The notes under the pieces are model-generated. The model did not search any database. It was not told the origin of the DNA and worked only from the letters and a program-made list of their open reading frames with translations. DNA of 64,000 bases from Gottfriedia solisilvae (GTDB lineage: Bacteria; Bacillota; Bacilli; Bacillales; Bacillaceae_G): the NCBI RefSeq assembly GCF_002128405.1, contig NZ_NETJ01000001.1, positions 310,001 to 374,000 of the forward strand, given 5' to 3'. Numbering within the stretch: the stretch's first letter is position 1; every line of letters starts with the position of its first letter. Position numbers and translations under genes: made by a program. Positions 18,227-26,710 of the stretch are shown here, piece by piece.

Positions 18227-18378
18227 TTGAAGTCATCCTTTCAAAGAACAATTCAACATTTGGCTTAATTTTTTTATTTTAGATTTAATTCGACATTTAT
18301 GATGTAAATTCCTATTTCCAATATCTGCATAAAAAATTAGTTTACTATATCTTCAATTAAAACTAACTTGTCTTTTTC

Positions 18379-19299
18379 TTATTGCTGAAAATATTTCCGG
18401 TATAACTTCAAAGGTATAAATGAGTCAATATACTTTGCGCAACTAAACACAACCACTAATTTTTGCTTGGGTGAAACGATAATATATTGCCCTCCATATC
18501 CCATTGCAAAAAAGATTGGAGGATTATTTATTTTTAGTTCATCGTTTAATAAAGCCCACCAATGATATCCATATGAACCAACATGATCATACGTATGATA
18601 TTTCGCATTAGTTGATTGCTCTACCCATTCACTAGAAACCAATTGTTTGCCTAACCAAACACCTTTTTGTATCATTAAAATCCCAATTTTTAACATATCT
18701 TTTGTTGCCAAACTTAATCCAAATCCACCAATATTAATGCCTTTTGAATCTTCATGCCAAAGATATTCATGAATCCCTAAAGGCTTAAATAGCATGTTCT
18801 CTGCAAAAACCGATAGTTTACTTTTAGTCGCTTTTTGTAAAATTGCACTTAAAAGTTGAGAGGCCCCTGAATCATAGTTCATTTTTTCGCCGGGTTTAGC
18901 AACGATATTTTTCTCTAAAATATAATTAACCCAGTCCGTACTATTGATCATTGGAAATGGTCTTCCATTCCATGCTCCCCATTCGGGCCATTCATAACCA
19001 GCAGTCATAGTTAATAAATGTTCAATCGTAATATCCTTTTTAATTTGATCAATCGTAGGGAAATATACGGAAATCGGTGTTTGAACACTCTCAATGATAC
19101 CTTTATCAATTGCGATCCCAATTAATATTGATAAAATACTTTTTGTAACAGAATTAATTTTAAATAACTTAGACTCACTCTTTATATTTTTATAGTATTG
19201 AAATGAAATTTCACTTTCCTTATAAACGATACATGATGAAATTCGTTCTTTTTTAATTTCATTTTCTAATTCTTTAAATATTAACGTATGACTATTCAA
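18379..19299 (-). CDS. Beta-lactamase-fold serine hydrolase
   Basis: A class C/PBP-like hydrolase of 306 residues. The nucleophile motif is SVTKSILS (SxxK with the Ser near residue 81), the tyrosine motif is YDSGAS (near 150), and the third box is in the C-terminal HVGSYGYHWW region. It has no signal peptide, so it is probably cytoplasmic. A frame extends to a TTG at 19320, but AAAGGAGA sits ahead of the TTG at 19299, which I take as the start. The Nudix gene ends 13 bp upstream, so the two likely form an operon. Esterase or amidase activity on an unknown substrate is inferred. Confidence 0.85.
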   Translation of the reverse strand: MNSHTLIFKELENEIKKERISSCIVYKESEISFQYYKNIKSESKLFKINSVTKSILSILIGIAIDKGIIESVQTPISVYFPTIDQIKKDITIEHLLTMTAGYEWPEWGAWNGRPFPMINSTDWVNYILEKNIVAKPGEKMNYDSGASQLLSAILQKATKSKLSVFAENMLFKPLGIHEYLWHEDSKGINIGGFGLSLATKDMLKIGILMIQKGVWLGKQLVSSEWVEQSTNAKYHTYDHVGSYGYHWWALLNDELKINNPPIFFAMGYGGQYIIVSPKQKLVVVFSCAKYIDSFIPLKLYRKYFQQ

Positions 19300-19312
19300 A
19301 TTCTGTCTCCTT

Positions 19313-19930
19313 TTAATCAAATACGGTTTCTTTATTTGGATCCCTCAAATATTCAAAGAGTAAATGAATTTGAGATTCTGTTACTCTACTTAATGATAGT
19401 TTTGGTAATGCATGTTCAGCAAAAAAGTCTATTTCTTGTGTTTCAATCCCTATTTTTGATTCTCCACCTATTATGTCACATTGAATGAATATTTTATAGT
19501 AATGATAGGCTTGCGGTGGATGTGGATGTTTATTCATATCAAGTATTGCAAGCAATTTTTTTGCTTTTACTTCATATCCTGATTCTTCTTTTATTTCTTT
19601 TACAATGTTTTCAGAAGATGATAAACCAACATCACAAAATCCACCAGGTAAGGACCATTTATTGTCATTTTTTTCTCGAACTAGTAAGATTTGATTGTCT
19701 TTAAATACAACACCTCTCACATCTACTTTTGGCGTTTGGTATCCCTTTTCTTGATGAAATAAATTTAATACTGATTCCATTTCCAACTCACTATATTCAG
19801 ACAAAATTTCAGCACTCAGTTTTTGTAATTGCTCGTATCGCTCAATATCAAATACATCCTTAGAGAAAGCTAATCCATTTTTTGAAATCGATTGAATTTT
19901 CATTGCCCATTCTATCCATTTATAACTCAT
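19313..19930 (-). CDS. Nudix hydrolase with the N-terminal accessory domain
   Basis: A 205-residue protein. Residues ~1-60 form the helical 'Nudix N-terminal' domain (YEQLQKLSAEILSEYSELE); the Nudix fold follows (~65-200). The Nudix box reads GFCDVGLSSSENI then VKEIKEESGYE. The metal-binding EIKEES core is intact, but the first consensus Glu is Leu and the consensus Arg is Lys. Relatives such as B. subtilis YjhB are thought to act on ADP-ribose or similar nucleotides. It is the first gene of a pair with the serine hydrolase. Confidence 0.88.
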   Translation of the reverse strand: MSYKWIEWAMKIQSISKNGLAFSKDVFDIERYEQLQKLSAEILSEYSELEMESVLNLFHQEKGYQTPKVDVRGVVFKDNQILLVREKNDNKWSLPGGFCDVGLSSSENIVKEIKEESGYEVKAKKLLAILDMNKHPHPPQAYHYYKIFIQCDIIGGESKIGIETQEIDFFAEHALPKLSLSRVTESQIHLLFEYLRDPNKETVFD

Positions 19931-20031
19931 TTTTAGACCACCTTATCGTTAACTTCGATATGTTTGTAGTTTTTCCTTGTTATTTTGCAAGACTTACTAT
20001 TAATTGGCCCTTATAAAAAGTTTTGTTGAAA

Positions 20032-20063
20032 CCCCACAACTAGATGTTAGCTTTTTAGTGGGG
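20032..20063. other. Isolated hairpin in spacer
   Basis: CCCCAC / GTGGGG, 20 bases apart, with no T-run. No gene or regulatory family could be assigned. Confidence 0.3.
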
Positions 20064-20112
20064 AGTGTAATTTTCTACTTGAGCCATTTTTTAATACAAC
20101 ACTAGAGCCACT

Positions 20113-20147
20113 AAATAAAAAAAGCTCTATATAAAATATGAGCTTTC
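20113..20147 (-). terminator. Terminator of the exonuclease operon
   Basis: AAAGCTC / GAGCTTT with TTTTTTTA on the minus strand, 17 bases after the xth stop. Confidence 0.8.
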
Positions 20148-20163
20148 CTTTAAATTGTACAGC

Positions 20164-20931
20164 TTATTTAATTAGTTGATCGTCTAAAGTTAATATAATT
20201 GGACAATGATCACTACCCATTATATTTGAATGTATTTCTGAATTAAGTAAATTAGTTTGAAGTCTATTCGAAATGATGAAGTAATCAATTCGCCAACCAA
20301 TGTTTCTTTCTCTAACCTTATTCATATATGACCACCAAGTAAATGATCCTTCTTTTGTTGGATTTATATATCTGAATGAATCAGTAAAGCCATTTTCTAG
20401 TAGTGATGTCATTTTACCGCGTTCTTCTTGTGTGAAACCAGAATTTTTACTATTAGATTTTGGGTTGGCAAGATCAATTTCATGATGTGCAACATTCAGA
20501 TCACCACATAATATCACAGGTTTATGAGCATCGAGTTTTTTTAAATATCCACTAAACTCATCTTCCCAGTTTAAACGAAAAGGTAGTCGAGCTAAATCTC
20601 TTTGAGAATTAGGTGTGTAAACATTTACCATATAAAAAGTATCGAACTCTAACGTTAATACACGTCCTTCAATGTCTTCTTCTTTTCCATTAAAACCATA
20701 AGATACATTTACAGGTTTGTGCTTGGAAAAAATTGCAGTTCCAGAATATCCTTTTTTAACTGCGGAATGCCAATATTGATAATACCCTTCAAAATCAAGT
20801 GTAATCTGATCTTCTTGGCATTTCGTTTCTTGAATACAAAATATATCAGCATCTTGTTCTTTAAAGTAATCTAGAAATCCTTTTTGTACACAAGCTCTAA
20901 TTCCATTTACGTTCCAAGATATAAATTTCAT
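20164..20931 (-). CDS. exoA: Exodeoxyribonuclease III / AP endonuclease (ExoA)
   Basis: A 255-residue EEP-fold enzyme. It starts MKFISWNVNGIRACVQKGF, has the metal-binding QETKCQ (Glu ~36), the GDLNVAHHEIDL loop (~143-154), and the C-terminal GSDHCPI (~242-248) with the catalytic His. It cleaves DNA at abasic sites and trims 3' ends. Its start overlaps the stop of the upstream exonuclease gene by four bases (ATGA), so the two repair nucleases are translationally coupled. Confidence 0.95.
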   Translation of the reverse strand: MKFISWNVNGIRACVQKGFLDYFKEQDADIFCIQETKCQEDQITLDFEGYYQYWHSAVKKGYSGTAIFSKHKPVNVSYGFNGKEEDIEGRVLTLEFDTFYMVNVYTPNSQRDLARLPFRLNWEDEFSGYLKKLDAHKPVILCGDLNVAHHEIDLANPKSNSKNSGFTQEERGKMTSLLENGFTDSFRYINPTKEGSFTWWSYMNKVRERNIGWRIDYFIISNRLQTNLLNSEIHSNIMGSDHCPIILTLDDQLIK

Positions 20932-21545
20932 ACTTTCTTCTCCAATTTGCGTTTCTTCGGTTTCACTAGTGATGATCTATATTCGAATCGGTTAATAAGC
21001 CCAAAATATATATTCGTTTTTTCATATAAATCTTCTAAGCTAATTATTTCATTTCTCTTCGTAAGATGTAGGAAAATTCTTGCACAAGCTTCTGCATCGG
21101 CTAAAGCATGGTGATGGTTTTCTAACATAATCCCAAATTGATTAGATAATACATCTAATGAATATCGACTTTGTTTCGGTAAAACTTTTTTAGCTAATTG
21201 TAGTGAGCATAATAAATTATTTTCAACGGACGGAATACCATATCGAGATAAATTATCCTTTAATGCATATCCATCAAATGGTAAGTTATGGGCTACTAAC
21301 GTTTTTCCTGACAGTTTATCTTGTATTGAACGATAAAATTCTGGGAAAGTAGGAGCATCTTCTACATCATGTGGACGGATTCCATGAATTGAAATATTCA
21401 TAGAATAAAATTCTTCTTCAGGATTTATTAAGGAGTAGATTTGATCAACAATTACCCCGTTTTCTACAAATACAAAACCCGCCGCACAAATACTATGACG
21501 ATTATAATTGGCTGTTTCAAAATCAAAAGCGACAAAAGAATTCAT
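20928..21545 (-). CDS. DEDDh 3'-5' exonuclease, PolIII epsilon-like
   Basis: A 205-residue exonuclease. Exo I is FVAFDFETANY (residues ~4-14), Exo II lies in LVAHNLPFDGYAL (~86-98), and Exo III is HHALADAEACARI (~147-159) with the DEDDh His. This form (single domain plus ~40 basic residues) trims DNA or RNA 3' ends and differs from the exonuclease domain of PolC. It forms a two-gene operon with exoA. Confidence 0.92.
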   Translation of the reverse strand: MNSFVAFDFETANYNRHSICAAGFVFVENGVIVDQIYSLINPEEEFYSMNISIHGIRPHDVEDAPTFPEFYRSIQDKLSGKTLVAHNLPFDGYALKDNLSRYGIPSVENNLLCSLQLAKKVLPKQSRYSLDVLSNQFGIMLENHHHALADAEACARIFLHLTKRNEIISLEDLYEKTNIYFGLINRFEYRSSLVKPKKRKLEKKV

Positions 21546-21713
21546 TTTTACAACTTCCCTTATATTTTTTAATAAATCTATTATAAACCGTTTTTAGAAA
21601 TCATGCATTTTTTGTGAAAACAACTCTAAATTGTTACAATTCCATGTCTTTTAATGTACAATATATAGATTATTATTTTCATAGAACAAATTAGGCAAAA
21701 AAGGATGTTGAAT

Positions 21714-22112
21714 ATGAAATATGCTTATATAATCGTTCAAATCGCTTTCCTTTACTGTTTAAACTTTATCGGAATCACTATACAAAACAAATTTCATTTA
21801 ATGATCCCCGGTAGCATAATTGGCATGTTTATTTTATTTTGCTTATTGAATATCCCTATTTTTAAAGATAAATGGGTTCGAGAAGGAAGTAATTTTTTAA
21901 ATAAGCATTTAACGTTATTTTTCATTCCAGCCACAGTAGGTATCATTCAATATTCTTCTTTATTAAATGGTTCAGGACTCATTTCAATAGTGATTGTCTT
22001 AATCAGTACAATTGTAACGATGTTTTTTTCCACTACATTAAGTTTCTTTCTTTCTTCTCGAAAAGAGCAGAATAAGGAACAGCTAGTAAGGAGTGAATTT
22101 GATGGCAAATAG
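21714..22112 (+). CDS. lrgA: LrgA/CidA-family holin-like protein
   Basis: A 132-residue protein with four membrane helices, starting MKYAYIIVQIAFLYCLNF and carrying the family signature MIPGSIIGMFILF (residues ~28-40). The frame opens at 21705, but an AAAGGATG site fits the ATG at 21714. It overlaps the LrgB gene by 20 bp. CidA/LrgA with CidB/LrgB affect murein hydrolase activity and, in B. subtilis, pyruvate and 3-carbon transport. Which branch it belongs to (Cid or Lrg, or PftAB-like) is not settled. Confidence 0.88.
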   Translation: MKYAYIIVQIAFLYCLNFIGITIQNKFHLMIPGSIIGMFILFCLLNIPIFKDKWVREGSNFLNKHLTLFFIPATVGIIQYSSLLNGSGLISIVIVLISTIVTMFFSTTLSFFLSSRKEQNKEQLVRSEFDGK

Positions 22113-22785
22113 TATACTGTTTATCGCGATCACGATCATTTTGTACTTATTAGCAAAAAAACTATATTCACATGTTTCTTTTCCTTTACTTGTCCCTATT
22201 ACGACATCTACTTTTGTCATTATTCTTATTTTAAGTAGTTTTCACGTTTCATATGAAAGTTATATGAATGGTGGTAAATGGATTAATATAATGCTAGGAC
22301 CTGCGGTCGTTTCATTTGCGTATCCATTATTCGAGCATAAAGAGCGTTTAAAGACTCATTTTTTATCTATTTTTATCAGTGTACTTTCTGGAACATTTAT
22401 TGGTTTCATTTCTGGTGTTTGTTTGTCGATCTGGTTAGGGTTAAAGCAAAGTGTCATTTTATCTTTAGCAGCTAAGTCTGTCACGACACCAGTTGCAATG
22501 GGCATTACTTCAATTATTGGCGGAATTCCTTCCCTCACTGTTGTGTATGTCATGATTGCAGGAATCTCAGGGGCTATATTTGGACCTTATCTGCTGTCAC
22601 TTCTTAAAATTGATCACCCAATAGCGATCGGAGTAGGATACGGCCTAGCCTCACACGGGATTGGTACAGCAAAAGCAGCCGAATATGGAGAGGTTGAACA
22701 AGCAATCAGTTCAATCACAATGACATTGAGTGCAATTTTTGCTTCATTAATGAGTCCTTTTTTTATCCATATTTTAATAAAATAA
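22093..22785 (+). CDS. lrgB: LrgB/CidB-family membrane protein
   Basis: A 230-residue integral membrane protein with about seven helices. The signature LAAKSVTTPVAMGI (residues ~124-137) and the C-terminal YGLASHGIGTAKAAEYGE (~183-200) are diagnostic for LrgB. It is the partner of the preceding gene, with a 20-bp overlap, and closes the operon before a strong terminator. No lytS/lytT-like two-component system lies nearby. Confidence 0.93.
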   Translation: MNLMANSILFIAITIILYLLAKKLYSHVSFPLLVPITTSTFVIILILSSFHVSYESYMNGGKWINIMLGPAVVSFAYPLFEHKERLKTHFLSIFISVLSGTFIGFISGVCLSIWLGLKQSVILSLAAKSVTTPVAMGITSIIGGIPSLTVVYVMIAGISGAIFGPYLLSLLKIDHPIAIGVGYGLASHGIGTAKAAEYGEVEQAISSITMTLSAIFASLMSPFFIHILIK

Positions 22786-22796
22786 AGAAACATAAT

Positions 22797-22832
22797 AAAA
22801 AATGCCACAGCAATGTGGCATTTACTTTTTTT
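22797..22832 (+). terminator. Terminator of the lrgAB operon
   Basis: AATGCCACA / TGTGGCATT followed by TACTTTTTTTT. Confidence 0.88.
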
Positions 22833-22836
22833 TCGT

Positions 22837-23058
22837 TTACCAAGGTCTTCCCCAATATCCCCATCTAGGTCTTCCCCAGTAACCCCAAGGACGATAATAT
22901 GGATAGCCCCAAGGCCCCCACCAACCCCATGGTCTAAATGCCCCAAAAGCTGCAGCGCCAAGTAAAAATGGAAAGAAAAAGAATCTTTCATCTTGATGTT
23001 GTAGATGTGTTGCTGTTGGACCATATGTTTGTTCAAAATTATATCGATTTTGATACAT
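22837..23058 (-). CDS. Trp/Gly/Pro-rich small protein, coat-like
   Basis: A 73-residue protein with a strong ribosome site (GGAGGTGAAATATT then ATG). The N-terminal 25 residues are hydrophilic (MYQNRYNFEQTYGP), then a short Phe/Ala run (FFFFPFLLGAAAFGAF) and a low-complexity tail of WG, YPYY and GRP units (for example GYWGRPRWGYWGRPW). The composition suggests a structural, surface or spore-coat protein that self-assembles; this is inference. A larger overlapping frame (22614-23036) lacks a ribosome site and is its shadow. Confidence 0.7.
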   Translation of the reverse strand: MYQNRYNFEQTYGPTATHLQHQDERFFFFPFLLGAAAFGAFRPWGWWGPWGYPYYRPWGYWGRPRWGYWGRPW

Positions 23059-23163
23059 AATATTTCACCTCCATACTATTTAGTGTACGAAGTGAAGGAT
23101 TATTATGAGCAAGTTCAACTAACTAGGCAAACATACAATTACGATCACTAGCCTTTTTCTTTC

Positions 23164-24063
23164 CTATACTAATCTCTTATACATTTCATATTGAGCCAAT
23201 TTTTCTTTTTGAAAACCTAATGATGTTAAAAAACCTTCTAAATGACTATTGTTTGGAAAACCAGTTGAGAATGCTTTACATTCTAAATGTAAAAATGCTG
23301 TTTGTAATAGTTTCGTAGCAATTTTTTGATTTCTATAATTTTGATCTACATATAAGAAACTGATTTTACCACTAGCATGCACAGCTATGGCACCTATAAT
23401 TTGCTGGTCAATATACGCCTCGAAGTAAGTAACATTAGGTGCTTTTTCTAAATATTCAACATCATTTTGCCAATTAATATGATAGTTCCATTTGTTAACA
23501 ATTTGAGTAAATGAATTGAATTCAATTTGATGAACTTCACACTCTGAAGTTGGATTTAATTGTTCAAAATCTGATAAATCTTTTTTACTAAAATAAGAAA
23601 TATCATAGATTTTTTCATAACCTAAATTCTTATAAAATTGTATTGCTCGATCATTCCCTACAATTACTTCAAGGAATAATTGTTTGCATCCATGTTTTTT
23701 AGCTTCAGTTTTATGTAAATCAAATAACTTTTGACTTACACCTTTTCCTCGATAATTAGGACTTATAGCAAGTGTACCACATCTCATTGTTTTCATATTT
23801 TCATATTCTTTGATACCACCCAAAATGACCCCAACAGCTTCGTTTTCATGAATCGCAACAAAAGAATGTTCTAAATGATTGCCTTCTGGGCCAAAAAAAT
23901 TGGCAACAAATTGTTCCTTTGTTAATTCGAACTTTACGATATAATCAGAAAATCCGATTGTAAAAGCTTTGTATACAAAATCAATATCTACTTCGGAGCA
24001 TCTGATGTACTTAATATTTTCTAAATCAGTCTTTGTTAAATCATTCTTAATATTTGTTTCCAT
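23164..24063 (-). CDS. Tandem GNAT acetyltransferase
   Basis: A 299-residue protein with two GNAT domains. The N-terminal one (residues ~18-165) has the acetyl-CoA loop ISPNYRGKGVSQKLFDL (~94-110) and GNDRAIQFYKNLGY (~132-145). The C-terminal half (~170-298) has a second, partly degenerate loop VDQNYRNQKIATKLLQ (~236-251). Double-GNAT enzymes often acetylate amines or antibiotics, but no substrate can be given. It lies 26 bp downstream of an MFS exporter gene and may be cotranscribed with it under the TetR regulator. Confidence 0.87.
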   Translation of the reverse strand: METNIKNDLTKTDLENIKYIRCSEVDIDFVYKAFTIGFSDYIVKFELTKEQFVANFFGPEGNHLEHSFVAIHENEAVGVILGGIKEYENMKTMRCGTLAISPNYRGKGVSQKLFDLHKTEAKKHGCKQLFLEVIVGNDRAIQFYKNLGYEKIYDISYFSKKDLSDFEQLNPTSECEVHQIEFNSFTQIVNKWNYHINWQNDVEYLEKAPNVTYFEAYIDQQIIGAIAVHASGKISFLYVDQNYRNQKIATKLLQTAFLHLECKAFSTGFPNNSHLEGFLTSLGFQKEKLAQYEMYKRLV

Positions 24064-24089
24064 TTAAAGAGCACCCCTAATTTCAGATT

Positions 24090-25319
24090 TTATTTACTAA
24101 TAACTAGTTCAACCTCTTGTTTTAGTTTAGGATCATGATCAAAGTGAAACATTTTTCTTGAAAATAGAATAATCGAGATAACTAGAATAATCATAATCAT
24201 ACTTCCATGAAATAACCACACAAGATGAGGCATTGTTAAAACTTTTAATAATAGAGAAGATGCCACAAATCCAAGTGTAAATCCTAGTCTATTTAATAGA
24301 TTCGTTACGCCAAATATTCTTCCTCTTATTTTGTTTTCAGTTTGTTGAATCATTGATGAAAAGTACGTCCCTGCTGCAGCATCAAACAGTCCTGTGAAGA
24401 AAGCAAAAAATAAGATAAATGCTAGTAACTTTGTAGATAAAAATAAGATAAATCCTGTAGACATTAAAATCGAAGTACCAAAGTAGATAACTAGAAAGTG
24501 TTTTTTTAGCCAAACAAATTTAGGGATTAACCAAGTTGAAATGATCCCACCGATCCCCCAAATGCCCCAAATTAAACCTTGGTATAAAGTAATATGGTCT
24601 GCACTTAGCTCTTCAGCCAAGATCGGTACACCAACATTATGAGAGCTAGCTGTAAACGTTTGACATAAGAAAACAATAAAAATTAATAAGAGTAGTGGTC
24701 TTAAAAATACATAGTTTTTAACTTCCTTCAAATCGATTATCCATTGCTTCCAATTTGAATTTCCGCTATTTTTTACACTATTTTCCCATTTAAATAAAAA
24801 TAGAACATATGCTGATAAGAAATAGGAAAAAGCATCAATCCCAATGATAACTCTGTAATCTACAACAGTAGACAATAATGCAGATCCTAAAAATCCAATT
24901 ACCATACTAATTGCAGCCAATCTAGAAATAAAAGCATTTACTTGTAATATTTTTTCTTCGCCAAATATTTGTGGGATTTCAGCACTGAAACTAACTGTGA
25001 AGAAACTTCCCAAAGCTCCTAATGTAAATGCAATCACTGCAAACATGGTAGGTGAAGGAAAAAAGCAAAGAATTAAAATGCATATTCCTCTTGTAATATC
25101 ACTAAATATCATCAATTTCCGTCTATTATATCGATCAGCTATTACCCCTGAAAATAAGCTTGTGATGATTCCACCACATACTCGAAGTGCTAAGATTGCT
25201 GCCAACCATGTAGTACTTTTGGTCATAGAATAAATGACAGCATTCATCACAACTAATTCCATCATATTTCCAATATCTGAAAAGGCCTTCGTGTATAAAA
25301 AATATACTTTTTTTCCCAT
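24090..25319 (-). CDS. MFS exporter (macrolide-efflux type)
   Basis: A 409-residue transporter with 12 helices. The motif A loop is SGVIADRYNRRKLMIFSD (residues ~57-74), and the arrangement is typical of the MFS_3/MefA-like group. RBS GGTGAAGGAGATACA precedes the ATG. Upstream at 25425-25443 is an inverted repeat that matches the one in front of the nearby TetR gene, so it is probably repressed by that protein. The drug or metabolite carried is unknown. Confidence 0.9.
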   Translation of the reverse strand: MGKKVYFLYTKAFSDIGNMMELVVMNAVIYSMTKSTTWLAAILALRVCGGIITSLFSGVIADRYNRRKLMIFSDITRGICILILCFFPSPTMFAVIAFTLGALGSFFTVSFSAEIPQIFGEEKILQVNAFISRLAAISMVIGFLGSALLSTVVDYRVIIGIDAFSYFLSAYVLFLFKWENSVKNSGNSNWKQWIIDLKEVKNYVFLRPLLLLIFIVFLCQTFTASSHNVGVPILAEELSADHITLYQGLIWGIWGIGGIISTWLIPKFVWLKKHFLVIYFGTSILMSTGFILFLSTKLLAFILFFAFFTGLFDAAAGTYFSSMIQQTENKIRGRIFGVTNLLNRLGFTLGFVASSLLLKVLTMPHLVWLFHGSMIMIILVISIILFSRKMFHFDHDPKLKQEVELVISK

Positions 25320-25424
25320 TGTATCTCCTTCACCCTTATCAAATACTTATATAATTAACAATGTAATGCTAAATAAATTAATTTTATTTGAACCGAATTC
25401 ATATAGATCGCCTCCTTTTAAATA

Positions 25425-25443
25425 AAACTGACTGTTAAGTTTA
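25425..25443. promoter_or_regulatory. Candidate TetR operator, exporter side
   Basis: AAACT-GACTGTTA-AGTTTA, an inverted repeat with an 8-bp centre. It is nearly identical to the site at 26202-26221 in front of the tetR gene. Confidence 0.6.
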
Positions 25444-25557
25444 TTTTATCTAATAAACATTGTATGTCAAATAATAAATTTTAACATACTAAATTTTCAG
25501 TTTTCTTTATTTTATTTTTTAGGTAGCAAAGTTAAAACTTCACTACCTAAATATTAC

Positions 25558-26172
25558 TTATTTCGTTAATATATAGTTCATAATCATTTCTTCAGTTTGT
25601 TTAAATTGTTGCTTATACAATTCATCTTCTTCAACAACTGAATAATGGAGACAAATTCCATCGATATATGCCCAAAAAATGCTGGAAACAAGTTCAGCTT
25701 GGATTTCTTTTTTAAATTCTCCTGATTTCTTACCTTGTTCTATAATTTCATTCATAAATTGTAAATATTGTTTTTTATATCGATCAAGCATAATGTTCTG
25801 AAGATTTTCATGCCTTGCAGAATTGATCCAAAACTCCATGTGCACTCGAATTAAATGACGCCATTCTTCAGTCAGAGTTATTTCACGATACATCTTGAAA
25901 AGCTCTCTCATTTTTTCAGTTGCCGTTTCACAGTTTTTAAAATGCTCATTAATTCTTTCAAATGTAAGTTTTGTACGTTCTTGCATTAATTCTAAATATA
26001 GTTCTTCTTTACTCTTAAAATAGTTATAAATAAGACCTTTACTTGTTTTAGAATATGCAACTATATCATCCATTGTTGTTGAATGGAAGCCTTTCTCTCC
26101 AAAGCATTTTAAGGCGCTTTCTAATAAACTTTCTCTTTTGCGTTCTTTGTAATCATCAGAAACCTTAGGCAT
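25558..26172 (-). CDS. TetR/AcrR-family regulator
   Basis: A 204-residue repressor. The N-terminal HTH (residues ~12-58) reads ALKCFGEKGFHSTTMDDIVA then TSKGLIYNYFKSKEELY. The C-terminal ligand domain is all helical (~65-200). It is encoded just upstream of the MFS/GNAT pair on the same strand. Shared inverted repeats before both promoters suggest that it controls itself and the exporter. Confidence 0.9.
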   Translation of the reverse strand: MPKVSDDYKERKRESLLESALKCFGEKGFHSTTMDDIVAYSKTSKGLIYNYFKSKEELYLELMQERTKLTFERINEHFKNCETATEKMRELFKMYREITLTEEWRHLIRVHMEFWINSARHENLQNIMLDRYKKQYLQFMNEIIEQGKKSGEFKKEIQAELVSSIFWAYIDGICLHYSVVEEDELYKQQFKQTEEMIMNYILTK

Positions 26173-26201
26173 TAAATCTAGCTCCTTACATTTTTATGAA
26201 T

Positions 26202-26221
26202 TAAACTGACTATTTAGTTTA
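26202..26221. promoter_or_regulatory. Candidate TetR operator, autoregulatory
   Basis: TAAACT-GACTATTT-AGTTTA: perfect 6-bp arms with an 8-bp centre, about 30 bp upstream of the tetR start. The same sequence with three changes is found before the MFS gene. Confidence 0.65.
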
Positions 26222-26280
26222 GTTTAACGGTTCATACTTTAATTTTCAATAGGTCAAATTTATTAGAATAATTTAATCTA

Positions 26281-26322
26281 AAAAAGTGACTTTACAAATT
26301 TAGGTTGTAAAGTCACTTTTTT
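26281..26322 (-). terminator. Terminator of the thiamine-binding protein gene
   Basis: AAAAAGTGACTTTACA / TGTAAAGTCACTTTTT, a perfect 16-bp stem directly before the stop at 26325. Confidence 0.9.
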
Positions 26323-26324
26323 GA

Positions 26325-26636
26325 TTAATTTTGATCAAGTTTAGCTTGTACAGATGCTAACTTACCTTCCATTGTACTCTTTTTGTCTCTTCGATCATCG
26401 ATTCGGATTGTAGTAGCAACTCGTGAAATACCATTTTCAAAAGGTACTTCATGCATCTCTTGAACAACTTGAAGAAGCAATGGTAAATCTCCTTCAATAA
26501 TCGTATTCATCGGAGTTAATTGATATTTAACCTCACCATTATACTTTTCTAAAACCTTATGAATATTTGCCACATAAGCACTAACACTTGGCGTTTCTGT
26601 GCCAATAGGAACAATCGAAACATCTATAATTGCCAT
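26325..26636 (-). CDS. Thiamine-binding protein, MTH1187/DUF77 family
   Basis: A 103-residue ferredoxin-like protein. It has VSIVPIGTETPSVSAYVANI (residues ~5-24) and MNTIIEGDLPLLLQVVQEMH (~43-62), both characteristic of the thiamine-binding (TB) family such as B. subtilis YqgV. It binds thiamine or a related ligand in the cytoplasm; its physiological role is unclear. An AAAGGAG site precedes the ATG. No thiamine genes are adjacent. Confidence 0.85.
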   Translation of the reverse strand: MAIIDVSIVPIGTETPSVSAYVANIHKVLEKYNGEVKYQLTPMNTIIEGDLPLLLQVVQEMHEVPFENGISRVATTIRIDDRRDKKSTMEGKLASVQAKLDQN

Positions 26637-26710
26637 TTTCTTCTATCTCCTTTCAGGGTAAACATCTTGATGCATTCATATATTACCATGATTTGATAAA
26701 AATGGAAAAA

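Noticed and set aside
22614-23036. 140-residue minus-strand frame
   Set aside because: It overlaps both lrgB and the Trp/Gly-rich gene in another frame, with no ribosome site.
23111-23155. AGGC...GCCT dyad near AACTAGGCAAAC
   Set aside because: It shares only GGCAAAC with the repeat at 2508; the rest does not align.
25521-25552. TTTAGGTAG/CTACCTAAA hairpin after tetR
   Set aside because: The stem is good, but there is no T-run in the direction of tetR, so I do not call it a terminator.
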